This document shows, one piece after another, positions 16,303 through 25,690 of a stretch of DNA of 64,000 nucleotides. The position numbers were made by a program, and so were the translations under genes. Every line of letters begins with the position of its first letter. Position 1 is the first letter of the stretch. This stretch comes from CAZXYS01 sp964645005 (GTDB lineage: Bacteria > Bacteroidota > Ignavibacteria > Kapaibacteriales > UBA2268): NCBI GenBank assembly GCA_964645005.1, contig CAZXYS010000001.1, positions 124,001-188,000 on the forward strand. Reading direction: 5' to 3'. The notes below the pieces were generated by a model. That model made no database searches, had not been told where the DNA came from, and saw nothing but the letters and a program-made list of their open reading frames with translations.

Positions 16303-16630
16303 ATTAACACCTAATAATTGTGTAGATAAATTTATCTATATTTGAAATAATAATTTTATCAAAAATAATCAAAAATTATATGCTTTCAAAAATTTCATCT
16401 AAATTAATGCAGGTATTCTTCCCATAACTATATTCCTTTTATTAGAGGCTGCCCCATAAGATCGAAATTCCGAATAAAATCTTTTTTAACGTTGCGAGGA
16501 AGCCAGTATTCATCAGATTCCTGCTTTGCTAAATCAATATCTAAAGACGTTCGCAGGAATTACATTTTCATACTTTTGGGTCAGAGTTAAATAGTAGGTG
16601 ACTGCGTTTGAATGAGAATGAAAAATGAAT
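16303..16630. other. 328-bp spacer holding a TIR-bounded element
   Basis: No gene is seen. Most of it is an AT-rich promoter region for the IPTL-CTERM gene plus the ~140-bp repeat at 16445-16585. Confidence 0.65.
16445..16585 (+). repeat. MITE-like element, copy 1
   Basis: It starts GAGGCTGCCCCATAAG and ends CTTTTGGGTCAGA; these ends are imperfect inverted repeats. The interior (ATTCATCAGATTCCTGC ... TCTAAAGACGTTCGCAGGAAT) is shared with the copy at 25389-25533. It is noncoding. No clear target-site duplication is seen. Confidence 0.6.
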
Positions 16631-17932
16631 TTAAGGGCAATTAGGTCCCTTTATCTCTCTGTGAAGCTCAAAAAAGTTGTAGGAATCCTTAGCCAATGTT
16701 TGACCGAGTATATCTAATTGATAGCCGGCATCGAGTCTTACCTGACACAGCGCAGCTTTGCAAAGCGATGGCACAATCAATTTCGATTCCGAGCGGGCTG
16801 TACAGGCTATCCAGGCAGCTTCCTGATTCATTATCTGAAGCCCGACGCGAGGAATTGATACATCGTAGCGAATTTCTACGGGTACAGGCGAGATAGACAG
16901 ATCGCCGATTGTCCAATTTTGAATTTCGCCAACCTTTTTCTCATTTACTTTGTATGTAAAATCTACGCTTGGACCCTGAAATTCAAATCCGGCGTTGGAA
17001 TCCATTATCAGTTTGACTTTTGCGCTCGCCGAAGCCGTAACCGAAGGTACATTTATATACGCGTAAAATCCAAGCCCGAACGTGATATAGATCGGTATGG
17101 GAACAGGAATTGCCGTAAGTGATTGCAACGGAACCTTTAATGTAAGATTGGGAAAGTCAATTTTGAATTTGCCCCCCTTAGGAGATAACTGAGCAACGTA
17201 TTCGAGAGTAAGCTCGCTTTTCATGCCTTTGTTTTGAGTCGAATATTCGTTGAGTTCGCCCTCGGCTATTTCGATTTTGGCTGATTGTCGGGGAAGCGTC
17301 GTAATCCCTTTAGCCCCGTAAACACCGCAGAGTTTGCCGTCTTTAGCTTCCAGATTTTGCATAGTAATGTTCACTTCCAATTGCGGAACGCCTTCCGGCG
17401 ATTTCCCTTTCGGATTCATCCAGATAGTGTATTGATTAGTCCCCCATACAAATTTATACTCATAGCCGTCATTAAGTATCTCTGCCCGGACTTTCTTACC
17501 GCAGACATAAGCATAATCGCCCATATCCGAAAGATCGGGCATGAAATCCCATGAAATAGTGCCGTTTTTGATAACATCTGTCAGCGCTGCCGATTCGGTT
17601 TCGATTACTATGATCGAGCCTTCATTGCGAACATCCTTTACCTTCCCGAAAGCTGTACCTTCTACTACAATGACTGAGCCGATACCAGGCGCTTCACCGA
17701 ATTCAGCACTGTTAAAGCGGAACCAGGAAATATCCGTGGTATCATATTCAATAAGGGCATTTTTCTTCTGACCGGAAATGATCTCGGTGTTGTCATGATA
17801 TTCAACATTGTAAACTATTTCCTCGGGACCGCTGTAATCAGGTACTACCGGTCCTTCGTCGCTGCAGCTTATTAAAATTAATAATGTTAAAGATAAGAGC
17901 CATACAGATAAAAAAATGTTATTACGTTTCAT
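16631..17932 (-). CDS. Large lipoprotein of unknown function
   Basis: This 433-residue protein has a lipoprotein signal: a hydrophobic stretch then LISC with the lipidated Cys at residue ~23, followed by SDEGP. AGGTG stands before the ATG. The body is strand-rich. Residues ~75-115 (PGIGSVIVVEG, GKVKDVRNEGSIIVIET) look like a small barrel; a mid-region KGKSPEGVPQLEVNITMQNL and a C-terminal part with several Cys (IACTARSE, SLCKAALCQ, GPNCP) follow. No family is recognised. It may bind a ligand at the outer membrane. The gene lies alone between plsY and the IPTL-CTERM gene. Confidence 0.75.
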   Translation of the reverse strand: MKRNNIFLSVWLLSLTLLILISCSDEGPVVPDYSGPEEIVYNVEYHDNTEIISGQKKNALIEYDTTDISWFRFNSAEFGEAPGIGSVIVVEGTAFGKVKDVRNEGSIIVIETESAALTDVIKNGTISWDFMPDLSDMGDYAYVCGKKVRAEILNDGYEYKFVWGTNQYTIWMNPKGKSPEGVPQLEVNITMQNLEAKDGKLCGVYGAKGITTLPRQSAKIEIAEGELNEYSTQNKGMKSELTLEYVAQLSPKGGKFKIDFPNLTLKVPLQSLTAIPVPIPIYITFGLGFYAYINVPSVTASASAKVKLIMDSNAGFEFQGPSVDFTYKVNEKKVGEIQNWTIGDLSISPVPVEIRYDVSIPRVGLQIMNQEAAWIACTARSESKLIVPSLCKAALCQVRLDAGYQLDILGQTLAKDSYNFFELHREIKGPNCP

Positions 17933-18033
17933 TTTTACACCTTTTATTGGCGGGTAATTATTTAGATTCTTTGAATTTAAGTAAATAAAATCAAAAATGG
18001 AAGGAAAATATTAAATAAATTTACTATAAATGA

Positions 18034-18663
18034 TCATACTTCCTCTTTATGCACTATCAATCGCCACATTGGCTGCACATGTCGGACAAGAATAATCAGG
18101 CAGGCTAAAACGGTGAATATCCTGAATTCCTCGAGATCGTAGAAGTCCATTGTCTGAAGCTCGTAGAGGGCGTAATTTGGCGCTGCAAATAGCAGAATGG
18201 GCGCGCCGATTGTGCCGGTGACATTACCGACATGGACATTCCTCTTGATCGCAAAAAAACCTGTTATCCACATCACTCCCCACAGGAATAATACAAGCGG
18301 ATTCAGCATGGCGAAAGCGCCGGCAGCAGTGGCAAGACCGCGCCCGCCCCTAAACTTCAGGAATATGCTGAAATTATGTCCGAAAATTACTGCTAACAGC
18401 GCCAGACAGCAGGAATAAAGATCTCCGTCAGAGATTATTTGCGCAATATAGATAGCCAACCCCCCTTTCCCTGCGTCGAGGATCAGCACGATTATGCCTA
18501 TCCACTTTTTGCCGGTGGATTCGCAGCTGTTCATGGCGCCTATGTTGCCGCTTCCCTGCCTGCTTATATCGCCGCCGGTAAGTATCCTGACAATAATAAA
18601 AGCCCAGGGCAATGAGCCAATGAGGTAGGTGAGGATAATTATCAGTATGTCGGTTAAATCCAT
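18034..18663 (-). CDS. plsY: Glycerol-3-phosphate acyltransferase PlsY
   Basis: This 209-residue polytopic protein transfers the acyl group of acyl-phosphate to glycerol-3-phosphate, the first acylation in phospholipid synthesis. The three PlsY motifs are visible: GSGNIGAMNS (usual GSGNIGATN, with M for T), LDAGKG, and GHNFSIFLKFRGGRGLATAAG. YLIGSLPWAFI forms the first membrane helix, and five or more hydrophobic segments match the family. It stands as a single gene; its partner plsX is not in the window. Confidence 0.96.
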   Translation of the reverse strand: MDLTDILIIILTYLIGSLPWAFIIVRILTGGDISRQGSGNIGAMNSCESTGKKWIGIIVLILDAGKGGLAIYIAQIISDGDLYSCCLALLAVIFGHNFSIFLKFRGGRGLATAAGAFAMLNPLVLFLWGVMWITGFFAIKRNVHVGNVTGTIGAPILLFAAPNYALYELQTMDFYDLEEFRIFTVLACLIILVRHVQPMWRLIVHKEEV

Positions 18664-18731
18664 TTTTTAACCCAATAATATCTTAAGAAATATCCAAAAA
18701 TACTAACATTATGTATTTTTACAACTTAAAA

Positions 18732-18803
18732 GATCCGCCCCTGCACCCCCTCCTTACTAAGGAGGGGAAAAGAAGGGGTGGTTAAATTATTAGAATAAAG
18801 CTG
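18732..18803 (+). repeat. Dispersed repeat family 2, copy A
   Basis: It runs GATCCGCCCC, CCCTCCTTACTAAGGAGGGG (hairpin), AGGGGTGGTTAAATT, AGAATAAAGCTG. The copy at 21961-22048 has the same order with an added hairpin. It is noncoding and lies in the plsY-maf spacer. Confidence 0.7.
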
Positions 18804-18852
18804 CTCAATCCAATATAAGTCTATTTTATTGAAAGATTTAGGTTTAAAAAAA

Positions 18853-19452
18853 TTATTTTAGAAATTGTCTCATAGTCGTATAGAGTAATTCCAGCGGCAG
18901 CCCTACGATATTGTAATAGCAGCCCTCGATATTGCTGACGAAAACCGCGCCGAAATCATCTTGAATGCCATAAGCGCCCGCCTTGTCCATAGGCGATCCG
19001 GTGGCGGCGTAAGCGCGGATTTCGTCATCTGCCAGTTCACGGAATGTGACATTGGTAGTCTGTACTTCCGCCGTTTTCCGGTCAGATGAAGTATCCATCA
19101 ACGCTATGCCTGAATAGACAGTATGCGTCATGCCGCTGAGGGTCTTCAGCATACGGACGGCGTCTTCTTCATCGTCGGGCTTGTTGATTATATGGTCGTC
19201 AAGTACTACAATTGTGTCGGAACCGAGAACTACGGCGTCGTAATCTATTTTCCCGGCGATTTCTTCCGCTTTTGCCATGGCAAGCTGTTTCGCGTAATGT
19301 GCCGGCGGCAGGTGGTCGCCGATGTCCTCGTCCACCGATGAGGGGATAACTTCGAAATCCAGCCCTAATTGTTCGAGCAGCCTGCGGCGCCGGGGAGACT
19401 TCGAGGCAAGGATTAATGGTAGTTTTAGATTTACTAATTTCGCGATCTTCAT
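18853..19452 (-). CDS. maf: Maf-family nucleoside triphosphate pyrophosphatase
   Basis: This 199-residue protein begins LPLILASKSPRRRRLLEQLG, the Maf signature (ASxSPRR). VVLGSDTIVVLD, INKPDD, KTLSGMTHTVYSG and DKAGAYGIQ complete the family motifs. Maf proteins hydrolyse dTTP, UTP or modified nucleotides to monophosphates and pyrophosphate, a house-cleaning function. The SGMTHTVYSG and DKAGAYGIQ forms fit the dTTP/UTP (YhdE) subgroup. Length is normal. Confidence 0.96.
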   Translation of the reverse strand: MKIAKLVNLKLPLILASKSPRRRRLLEQLGLDFEVIPSSVDEDIGDHLPPAHYAKQLAMAKAEEIAGKIDYDAVVLGSDTIVVLDDHIINKPDDEEDAVRMLKTLSGMTHTVYSGIALMDTSSDRKTAEVQTTNVTFRELADDEIRAYAATGSPMDKAGAYGIQDDFGAVFVSNIEGCYYNIVGLPLELLYTTMRQFLK

Positions 19453-19814
19453 ATTTATTCAATTTAATTAATATCTTTTTTACAAAAATAAGATTTTTTA
19501 GCAAGGAAGTGAAGCTTTTGAGTTTTTATTGTAATCAAATTCTTAAATTTATCTCTAAATTTATTCTAAACACTATTAAAAATGAAAAAACGTCGCAAAC
19601 AAATAATCACCCATTATACCTTATATTTAATTTTTTCGATAAAACATGAAATTGGCTTAAAATTAATCATGTTTATTATTTTTAAAAGCATTTTATAATA
19701 ATCATTACTGGTTAATTATTACTTTGTCCCTCAATTAAGTGATTGTATACCTTAAATCATTTCTTTATAAACATTTAATATTTATTTATTATTTTATAAA
19801 CACAGGTGCATAAA
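19453..19814. other. AT-rich divergent spacer
   Basis: This 362-bp region separates maf (minus) from the aminotransferase operon (plus). It is very AT-rich, with no repeat family member and no RNA gene seen. It should contain both promoters, but no confident -35/-10 pair stands out. Confidence 0.5.
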
Positions 19815-21110
19815 ATGAACACATCTACACCCAGAATGCATGTTAATCCCAATGTTAAGGGATTGGGAGTCTCTGCGACTGTTGCTATAAACGACAAATC
19901 AAATCAACTACGCGCTGAAGGAAGAGACATCTTTAAACTTGGTCTCGGCGAATCGCCATTCCCAGTGCCGGAACCTGCAGCTAAAGCATTGAGTTCTGCT
20001 GCGTACGAAAAGAGCTATCTGCCGGTAAAAGGACTTCCTGAACTGCAGGAAGCTGTTGCTGAGCATCATGTCCGAAATTTTGGCATCGACCGCCATCCGG
20101 ACAATGTTATCATTGGACCCGGTTCTAAAGAACTCATGTTTCTGCTGCAATTGACCTATTTTGGCGATTTGATCATTCCGTCGCCGTCGTGGGTGTCTTA
20201 CGCGCCACAGGCTCAAATAATCGGCAGGGATATTCACTGGATTGATACGAGCTATGAGAACAATTGGCTGATTCAAGCTGAAGAACTTGAAAGTATATGT
20301 TTCAAAGAACCTGACAAACCTCGCCTAATGATAATTAACTATCCTTCCAATCCAACAGGACGTACCTACACCTACGTTCAATTAAAAAAACTGGCGGAAG
20401 TTGCTCGCAAACACCGGGTAGTTCTTTTATCAGACGAGATTTACGGTAAGATTCACCACGACGGAGTCCATCAATCCATTGTCGAATTTTATCCTGAAGG
20501 CACAATATTCAGCGGCGGCTTAAGCAAATGGTGCGGCGCCGGAGGCTGGCGGCTGGGTCTTTTCGTTTTCCCGGACGGACTTAAATGGCTTCAGGATGCG
20601 ATGGCAACTGTTGCCAGCGAAACATTCACTTCTACGAGCAGCCCTGTTCAGCATGCTGCCATAGCTGCTTTTCGCGAAAATGATGAAATTGAAAAGTATC
20701 TTGTGGATGAGCGCAGGATTCTTAAAGCTCTCGGCAATACGCTGTCAGAAAAGCTCAAAAAAGGCGGCGCAAAAGTGAAACCGCCAGAAGGCGCTTTCTA
20801 TCTGTTCCCTGATTTTTCGGAATTCACTGACAAATTCAAAAGAAATAATATCAACAACAGCAAAGAAATGTGCGAAAGACTTTTGGATGATACAGGTGTT
20901 GCTATTCTTCCGGGAAGTGACTTCGGACGTTCTGAAAATGAATTTTCCGCCCGCCTTGCTTATGTAGATTTTGACGGCAGAGCGGCGCTCGAAGGGATAA
21001 AGGAATTGCCTGAGGATCAAGCGCCCGGGCAGGATTTCTTAAATAAATATTGCGGTAAAATGCTTGAATCAATTGATAGAATAAATGACTGGATAAATAA
21101 TCTGAATTAA
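19815..21110 (+). CDS. PLP-dependent aminotransferase, class I/II
   Basis: Frame entry by GTG at 19806 is possible, but ATG at 19815 has AGGTG just upstream and is preferred (431 residues). Fold-type I aminotransferase features are all present: the N-terminal LGLGESPFPVPEPAA, YLPVKGLPELQEAV, the NYPSNPTGRTYT loop, LLSDEIYGKI with the PLP-ring Asp, and FSGGLSKWCGAGGWRLG with the Schiff-base Lys (K238). It transfers an amino group between an amino acid and a 2-oxo acid; substrate is unclear. SKWCGAGGWRLG departs from the SK-x-x-xxGWR(I/L)G of aspartate aminotransferases by carrying Cys. The flavodoxin-fold gene follows after 20 bp, so the two form an operon. Confidence 0.9.
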   Translation: MNTSTPRMHVNPNVKGLGVSATVAINDKSNQLRAEGRDIFKLGLGESPFPVPEPAAKALSSAAYEKSYLPVKGLPELQEAVAEHHVRNFGIDRHPDNVIIGPGSKELMFLLQLTYFGDLIIPSPSWVSYAPQAQIIGRDIHWIDTSYENNWLIQAEELESICFKEPDKPRLMIINYPSNPTGRTYTYVQLKKLAEVARKHRVVLLSDEIYGKIHHDGVHQSIVEFYPEGTIFSGGLSKWCGAGGWRLGLFVFPDGLKWLQDAMATVASETFTSTSSPVQHAAIAAFRENDEIEKYLVDERRILKALGNTLSEKLKKGGAKVKPPEGAFYLFPDFSEFTDKFKRNNINNSKEMCERLLDDTGVAILPGSDFGRSENEFSARLAYVDFDGRAALEGIKELPEDQAPGQDFLNKYCGKMLESIDRINDWINNLN

Positions 21111-21130
21111 TTAACAAATATGGAGTAATC

Positions 21131-21877
21131 ATGAAATTAACTAAAAAACAGGAAGAGCTTTGTACCCAAAACAAATGGGATTTTTCCGATTTGAGGGCAG
21201 TTTTCATTAATTGCACTTTGAAAAAATCGCCTGATTTATCCCATACAAGCGGATTGATTGATATGTCGAAGGCGATCATGGAAAAAAATAACGTACAGGT
21301 GGAAGTTGTTCGCGCTGTTGATTATGACATTGCCTATGGCGTTTACCCTGACATGACCGAACACGGCTGGGATAAAGATGATTGGTCTCAGGTATATGAA
21401 AAAGTCAAGAATTCGAATATACTTGTCCTGGGCACACCTATTTGGCTTGGCGAAAAATCTTCTGTTTGCACAAAAGTCATCGAGCGGCTATACGGTCAAT
21501 CCGGCGAATTGAACGAAAACGGGCAATACGCTTATTACGGCAGAGTTGGCGGCTGCCTTGTAACTGGAAATGAAGACGGCATTAAGCATGTCGGCATGGG
21601 CGTAATGTATGCGTTGCAGCATTTGGGTTTCGTTATTCCGCCCCAGGCTGACGCTGGCTGGATTGGCGAAGCCGGTCCGGGACCATCCTATCTTGACGTT
21701 GATTCCGGCGGACCTGAAAACGACTTTACAAATCGGAATACCACTTTTATGACGTGGAATCTCATGCACATGGCGCGAATGATCAAAGATGCTAATGGTA
21801 TTCCTGCACATGGTAATCAGCGCTCGGAATGGGAAGCTGGTTGTCGTTTTGATAATCCGAACCCGGAACATCGTTAA
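21131..21877 (+). CDS. NAD(P)H-dependent FMN reductase / flavodoxin-fold protein
   Basis: This 248-residue protein has a flavodoxin-like fold: RAVFINCTLKKSPDLSHTSGLI (phosphate-binding loop), VKNSNILVLGTPIWLGEKSS (the LGTPIWxG flavin loop) and GRVGGCLVTGNEDG. The family transfers hydride from NAD(P)H to FMN or to quinones and azo compounds. It lies 20 bp after the aminotransferase gene on the same strand with GGAG before the ATG, suggesting joint function in an unknown amino-acid-related pathway. Length (248) is above the usual ~180-200 owing to a C-terminal extension (residues ~200-248). Confidence 0.87.
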   Translation: MKLTKKQEELCTQNKWDFSDLRAVFINCTLKKSPDLSHTSGLIDMSKAIMEKNNVQVEVVRAVDYDIAYGVYPDMTEHGWDKDDWSQVYEKVKNSNILVLGTPIWLGEKSSVCTKVIERLYGQSGELNENGQYAYYGRVGGCLVTGNEDGIKHVGMGVMYALQHLGFVIPPQADAGWIGEAGPGPSYLDVDSGGPENDFTNRNTTFMTWNLMHMARMIKDANGIPAHGNQRSEWEAGCRFDNPNPEHR

Positions 21878-21960
21878 GAAAATGGAAAAGTATATTAAAC
21901 CCGGATATTTCAATGGAACTCATTTATTTTACTAGCATGATACAATTCAATAATTTAGAA

Positions 21961-22048
21961 GAACCGCCCCGTAAAGCCTTCGGCTTCACTCCCCTCCTTA
22001 ATAAGGAGGGGAAAATAAGGGGTGGTTAAGTTCTTAGAATTAAGCTAT
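21961..22048 (+). repeat. Dispersed repeat family 2, copy B
   Basis: Same order as 18732-18803 (CCGCCCC, CCCCTCCTTAATAAGGAGGG hairpin, AGGGGTGGTTAAG, AGAATTAAGCT), with an inserted AAAGCCTTCGGCTTCA hairpin. It lies in the convergent spacer between the flavodoxin gene and the FG-GAP protein gene. Confidence 0.7.
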
Positions 22049-22113
22049 TTATTCTGACAGATGGTTGTTCTTAATGCAAAATGTGGGATAAATGAACATA
22101 TTCCAGAAAATTC

Positions 22114-25100
22114 TTACCTTATCAGCGCCACCGGTACACTCATCACCGAATTATTAGTTCTGAAAATAATATTATATACACCTGAACTCAGTTCCTCGCC
22201 GTCAAATTTCAACTCATAATCGCCCCTGGTTTTCATTCCTGAAGAAAGTTCAAACAACTTTCTACCGGTCATATCCACCACGAAAATTTCTATATATTCC
22301 GGCTTTTCTCCTGAGTAAGTGTATCTTACTTTAGTTGTGCTGCTGAAAGGATTCGGATTCACCACCGCAGTAATATTGTCTTTAGTTACTTTACGCTGGT
22401 GGACGGAAATCGGCTCTCCACCGCTTCCTACAAGCCGAACTACATGCATTGAATCCTTATAAGCATTTGAATGGAAACTAAAATCATCCGCATAATTGAT
22501 CTGCTCCTTCGGTTTAAATTCAATGTTTATCGTTTTAGAGCTATCCGGCTTAATTATCAATGGCAGGTCAATATCTTCAAGCAAGTAAATATCAGTATAT
22601 TCAGCTATTTCCATCTGATCAATTTCTAAATCCGAATCTCCCTCATTGGTTATTTCCACATTCTGCTTCTTGCTGCCCCCGATACCAACCTTACCAAAGA
22701 AAATTGTCGTTCTGTTCAACATCACCTTGGCAATAGGACCATCAGCAAAACCAGATAAAATGATCTCAGAGCTCGTTTCATTAAAAGCATCTGATTCAAT
22801 TATGAGCCTTGCGGAATAATCATATTTCGCAGGAGGTGTAAACTCAACGTGGAATGTTCTTGTCGCGCCGGAATCAAGAGAGAATTCTCCGTCAAATCCC
22901 TTGATCGAAAATACATTGTATTCATCGTTGCTTATGGAAATATTTTCAATTGTCAACGGTAATTCGCCCAGATTTTGAATTGTGAAGCTTGTATCTTCAG
23001 TCTCTCCTGCATAGCCATTTTCAAAGTGAAGCAACTCATTGCTCAAGACTATATAAGGTTTCGGGCTGTAACCGTATCCCCAGAGATCAAAACCGCGTCT
23101 GCTATCATTATAGGCATCGCTTTCAAATTCTATGTAAGCATTATAATCCCTGCGGGTTTTTGGTTTGAATCTAACCGAAAGCTCCTTCGACTCCATCGGC
23201 GCCAGCGTAAAAGCATGGCTTTCATCAATCAGTTCAAATGCACTTTGATTATTTTCTTTAATTGAATAGCCGCTGACATGCAGGCTGTCATCTCCGAGAT
23301 TGATAACTTCGTATTTAAATATCCTTGTGGAGTCCACCAGCAAAGTATCAAACTTACCGTAAGGCTGTTGAAAATGAATGATAGGCTCGGGCTTATCCCA
23401 TATTCTGACAATATTTTGATCACCTGAACCATCTATTTCAATTATAGTATTAAGCGGAGGATTATATATTGTCGTTGTCGGTGTACCTTTCTTGGGCCAG
23501 CGAACCACCACCGAATCAACACGATTTAGATCACCAATACCTACATTTCTTATAAACGGCTGCTGTCCGCCGAAATGCCCCAGACCTGCCTGAATCTCTC
23601 TTATCTGCGTTATATCTCCGGAGTATACTTTTATCCTCGAGCCGAAACCATCCCTGTTGCATCCTGCAGGCGGGTCAAGCTTCACCGACAGCCAGTTGTT
23701 ATCATTGGCTTTGTCATTGCGCAGCACTCGCAGGGCATTATAGGAGCTATCCTGATTCACATGAACAGTATGCTTGACAAATAGATCATTATCGCCGTCA
23801 AGGTCGAAATCTATAGCTTCGCCGGAATGCGCATCCTCTATATAAAGAAGTCCCAGCTCTTTTGTTACATCTTTAAACACATGGTTTTCATCCTGCTGGC
23901 AGACATACAATCTTCTACTGGGCGGCCAGTAATAACCTTCAAGAACACACAGATCTAGCCAGCCGTCATTTTCTAAGTCGATCCATATCCCGCCGTAATC
24001 GCCAAGGTGCGCATTGCTGGGGGCATCCCGCTGTATCCTGTCCAGATCCCATTCCAGCTTATAATCCGGCGGTCCCTGGTTCACAGCAATATGAGTCCTG
24101 CCTTCTTTTTTGCCTTCGCGTTCTTCATAGCCGCCGTGGACTTCCACCTGAAGCACGTCCATATCGCCGTCATTATCAAAATCAGCTGCCGGCGCTTCCC
24201 ACTGACAAAGCGGCTGTTGAAACATTTCACCGGTAGTAGGATGTTTACCCCAATCACCGCCTAAAGCCTGAGCAGAATAACCTACTTCATTCTGCACATC
24301 CAGGAATGTCCCATCCTTCATATTTTTGAGCAGCCTTCCGCTGGTTCGGCAGTAAGGCGATGTTATCACATCCTGCCAGCCGTCATTATTCCAGTCGGTG
24401 ACATTCACGCCGTAGAGCGGTTCAGGTCTGTTCCTTACGCCATTATTTTTTACCTCAGTAAACGAGCCATCCCCATTGCCTTTCATCAAAATATCCGGGA
24501 AATACACGCCGTTTTTGTAATCAACAAATTTTGTAGCGATATATAGATCTAAAATTCCATCATAATCATAATCGAGATAAGAAATGCCTACAGCATCTAT
24601 CATCCCCAAATCAAGCGATTGATAATACTGGTGATCATGAAGTCCGGCATCCGGCTTCAGGGTAAAATGTCCTTCGCCGTCATTTAGATATACTTCCGAT
24701 CTGTCATTGTGCCCCGGTTGAAACCATTCCAGCCGGTGATAATAAAAGCTGGTTACCAAATCGCGGTCACCGTCATTGTCAATATCTCCGAAGACCGCTA
24801 CATCATATTCCCTGTAATCCTTATCCGGATTACGATTTTCATTTATCCCCGATTCCTCGGTATAATCGACGAAAATTCTCTTATGCGGAGAATTCGCGTC
24901 GGGATTTGGTTTATTTAAATAAAGCGTAAAAGTATTACTGTTTCCCTTGGTCAAACCGCCCGTACCAATAAGCAGATCGGGATATTCATCACCGTTAATG
25001 TCAACGCATTGTATCTTGCTGCCGACAAAATCACCCAGCCCTATATCTTCGGTGACTTCGGTGAACCAGGTCTCATCCTGAGCCTGCATACTGACATTAG

Positions 25101-25167
25101 AAGACAAGAATATTGAAAAAATCAGAAAAATTGCTGTAAATGCGTAATTGAAGCAAGAAAATTTCAT
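22114..25167 (-). CDS. FG-GAP/VCBS propeller protein with UnbV/ASPIC domain, ASH-like domains and T9SS tail
   Basis: The frame opens 39 bp earlier, but ATG at 25167 starts a proper signal peptide (MKFSCFNYAFTAIFLIFSI, cut after MQAQ), giving 1017 residues. Residues ~30-475 are an FG-GAP/VCBS propeller with calcium-binding DxDxDG loops (DINGDEYPD, DIDNDGDRD, DFDNDGDMD, DLDGDND). Residues ~480-575 form a UnbV/ASPIC module (GFGSRIKVYSG, RWPKKGTPTTT). About three Ig-like ASH/choice-of-anchor-type domains follow (~590-910, each with LxVRFKP or similar). The end (~920-1017) is a T9SS sorting domain (VVNPNPFSSTTKVRY ... SSGVYNIIFRT). It is a secreted adhesin-like protein; no enzyme site is visible. 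Confidence 0.9.
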   Translation of the reverse strand: MKFSCFNYAFTAIFLIFSIFLSSNVSMQAQDETWFTEVTEDIGLGDFVGSKIQCVDINGDEYPDLLIGTGGLTKGNSNTFTLYLNKPNPDANSPHKRIFVDYTEESGINENRNPDKDYREYDVAVFGDIDNDGDRDLVTSFYYHRLEWFQPGHNDRSEVYLNDGEGHFTLKPDAGLHDHQYYQSLDLGMIDAVGISYLDYDYDGILDLYIATKFVDYKNGVYFPDILMKGNGDGSFTEVKNNGVRNRPEPLYGVNVTDWNNDGWQDVITSPYCRTSGRLLKNMKDGTFLDVQNEVGYSAQALGGDWGKHPTTGEMFQQPLCQWEAPAADFDNDGDMDVLQVEVHGGYEEREGKKEGRTHIAVNQGPPDYKLEWDLDRIQRDAPSNAHLGDYGGIWIDLENDGWLDLCVLEGYYWPPSRRLYVCQQDENHVFKDVTKELGLLYIEDAHSGEAIDFDLDGDNDLFVKHTVHVNQDSSYNALRVLRNDKANDNNWLSVKLDPPAGCNRDGFGSRIKVYSGDITQIREIQAGLGHFGGQQPFIRNVGIGDLNRVDSVVVRWPKKGTPTTTIYNPPLNTIIEIDGSGDQNIVRIWDKPEPIIHFQQPYGKFDTLLVDSTRIFKYEVINLGDDSLHVSGYSIKENNQSAFELIDESHAFTLAPMESKELSVRFKPKTRRDYNAYIEFESDAYNDSRRGFDLWGYGYSPKPYIVLSNELLHFENGYAGETEDTSFTIQNLGELPLTIENISISNDEYNVFSIKGFDGEFSLDSGATRTFHVEFTPPAKYDYSARLIIESDAFNETSSEIILSGFADGPIAKVMLNRTTIFFGKVGIGGSKKQNVEITNEGDSDLEIDQMEIAEYTDIYLLEDIDLPLIIKPDSSKTINIEFKPKEQINYADDFSFHSNAYKDSMHVVRLVGSGGEPISVHQRKVTKDNITAVVNPNPFSSTTKVRYTYSGEKPEYIEIFVVDMTGRKLFELSSGMKTRGDYELKFDGEELSSGVYNIIFRTNNSVMSVPVALIR

Positions 25168-25329
25168 TTTGTAGCTCAATATTAGTTGAAAAATCAATTT
25201 AACCAATAAATATATACAAAAATGTTGATTGGTGCAAAAATTTAGGCGGATTTTTTTGACTTAAATAGATTTGATATTTAATTTTTTTTATATATGATGG
25301 ATAGATTCTGATTTGAGAGAACAAATCAA

Positions 25330-25349
25330 CCCAGCGGTTTACCGCTGGG
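25330..25349. repeat. Perfect hairpin CCCAGCGGT/ACCGCTGGG
   Basis: A 9-bp perfect stem around TT (TTTA if the inner pair is opened). A third half-copy, GCCGCTGGGAC, follows at 25358-25368. No T-run, so it is not a classical terminator. It is one of the variable-stem intergenic hairpins. Confidence 0.6.
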
Positions 25350-25388
25350 CAGTACTTGCCGCTGGGACAGTTTCATAATAGTTTTGCA

Positions 25389-25533
25389 GAGGCTGACTCA
25401 TAAACACTAAATTTTGTGTAACATTTTTTTTTAGCTCAGTGAGGGAACCAGTATTCATCAGATTCCTGCCCTGCTAAAGCAGGATCTAAAGACATTCGCA
25501 GGAATGACTTTTCTATACTTTTGGGTCAGCTTC
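25389..25533 (+). repeat. MITE-like element, copy 2
   Basis: It starts GAGGCTGACTCATAA and ends CTTTTGGGTCAGCTTC, whose reverse complement is GAAGCTGACCCAAAAG: inverted termini with about 12 of 15 matches. The interior contains CCTGC-TAAA-GCAGG and CATTCGCAGGAATG, and matches copy 1. No ORF. Confidence 0.65.
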
Positions 25534-25640
25534 CTAATCAGATTTTTCTCTAACTCATTGCAAAGCGCTAAAGCACTTTGTTACAACAAGGAAATGATAT
25601 AAGAGATAGATTATGTTCTAATGTACAATTTGGATTTAAA

Positions 25641-25667
25641 TAAAAAAGGGCTCCCTGAAGGGAGCCC
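25641..25667 (-). terminator. Intrinsic terminator of hppA
   Basis: On the minus strand GGGCTCCCTTCAGGGAGCCC (25648-25667) forms a perfect 8-bp stem with a four-base loop followed by TTTTTTA. It lies 23 bp beyond the hppA stop. Confidence 0.9.
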
Positions 25668-25690
25668 ACAGGAAATATATATTAAATAAA

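Larger units (their letters stand above)
25168..25690. other. ~520-bp repeat-bearing spacer
   Basis: It contains a hairpin at 25330-25349, a MITE-like element at 25389-25533, a CAAAGCGCTAAAGCACTTTG hairpin near 25560 and the hppA terminator at 25641-25667. No gene is seen. Confidence 0.65.
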
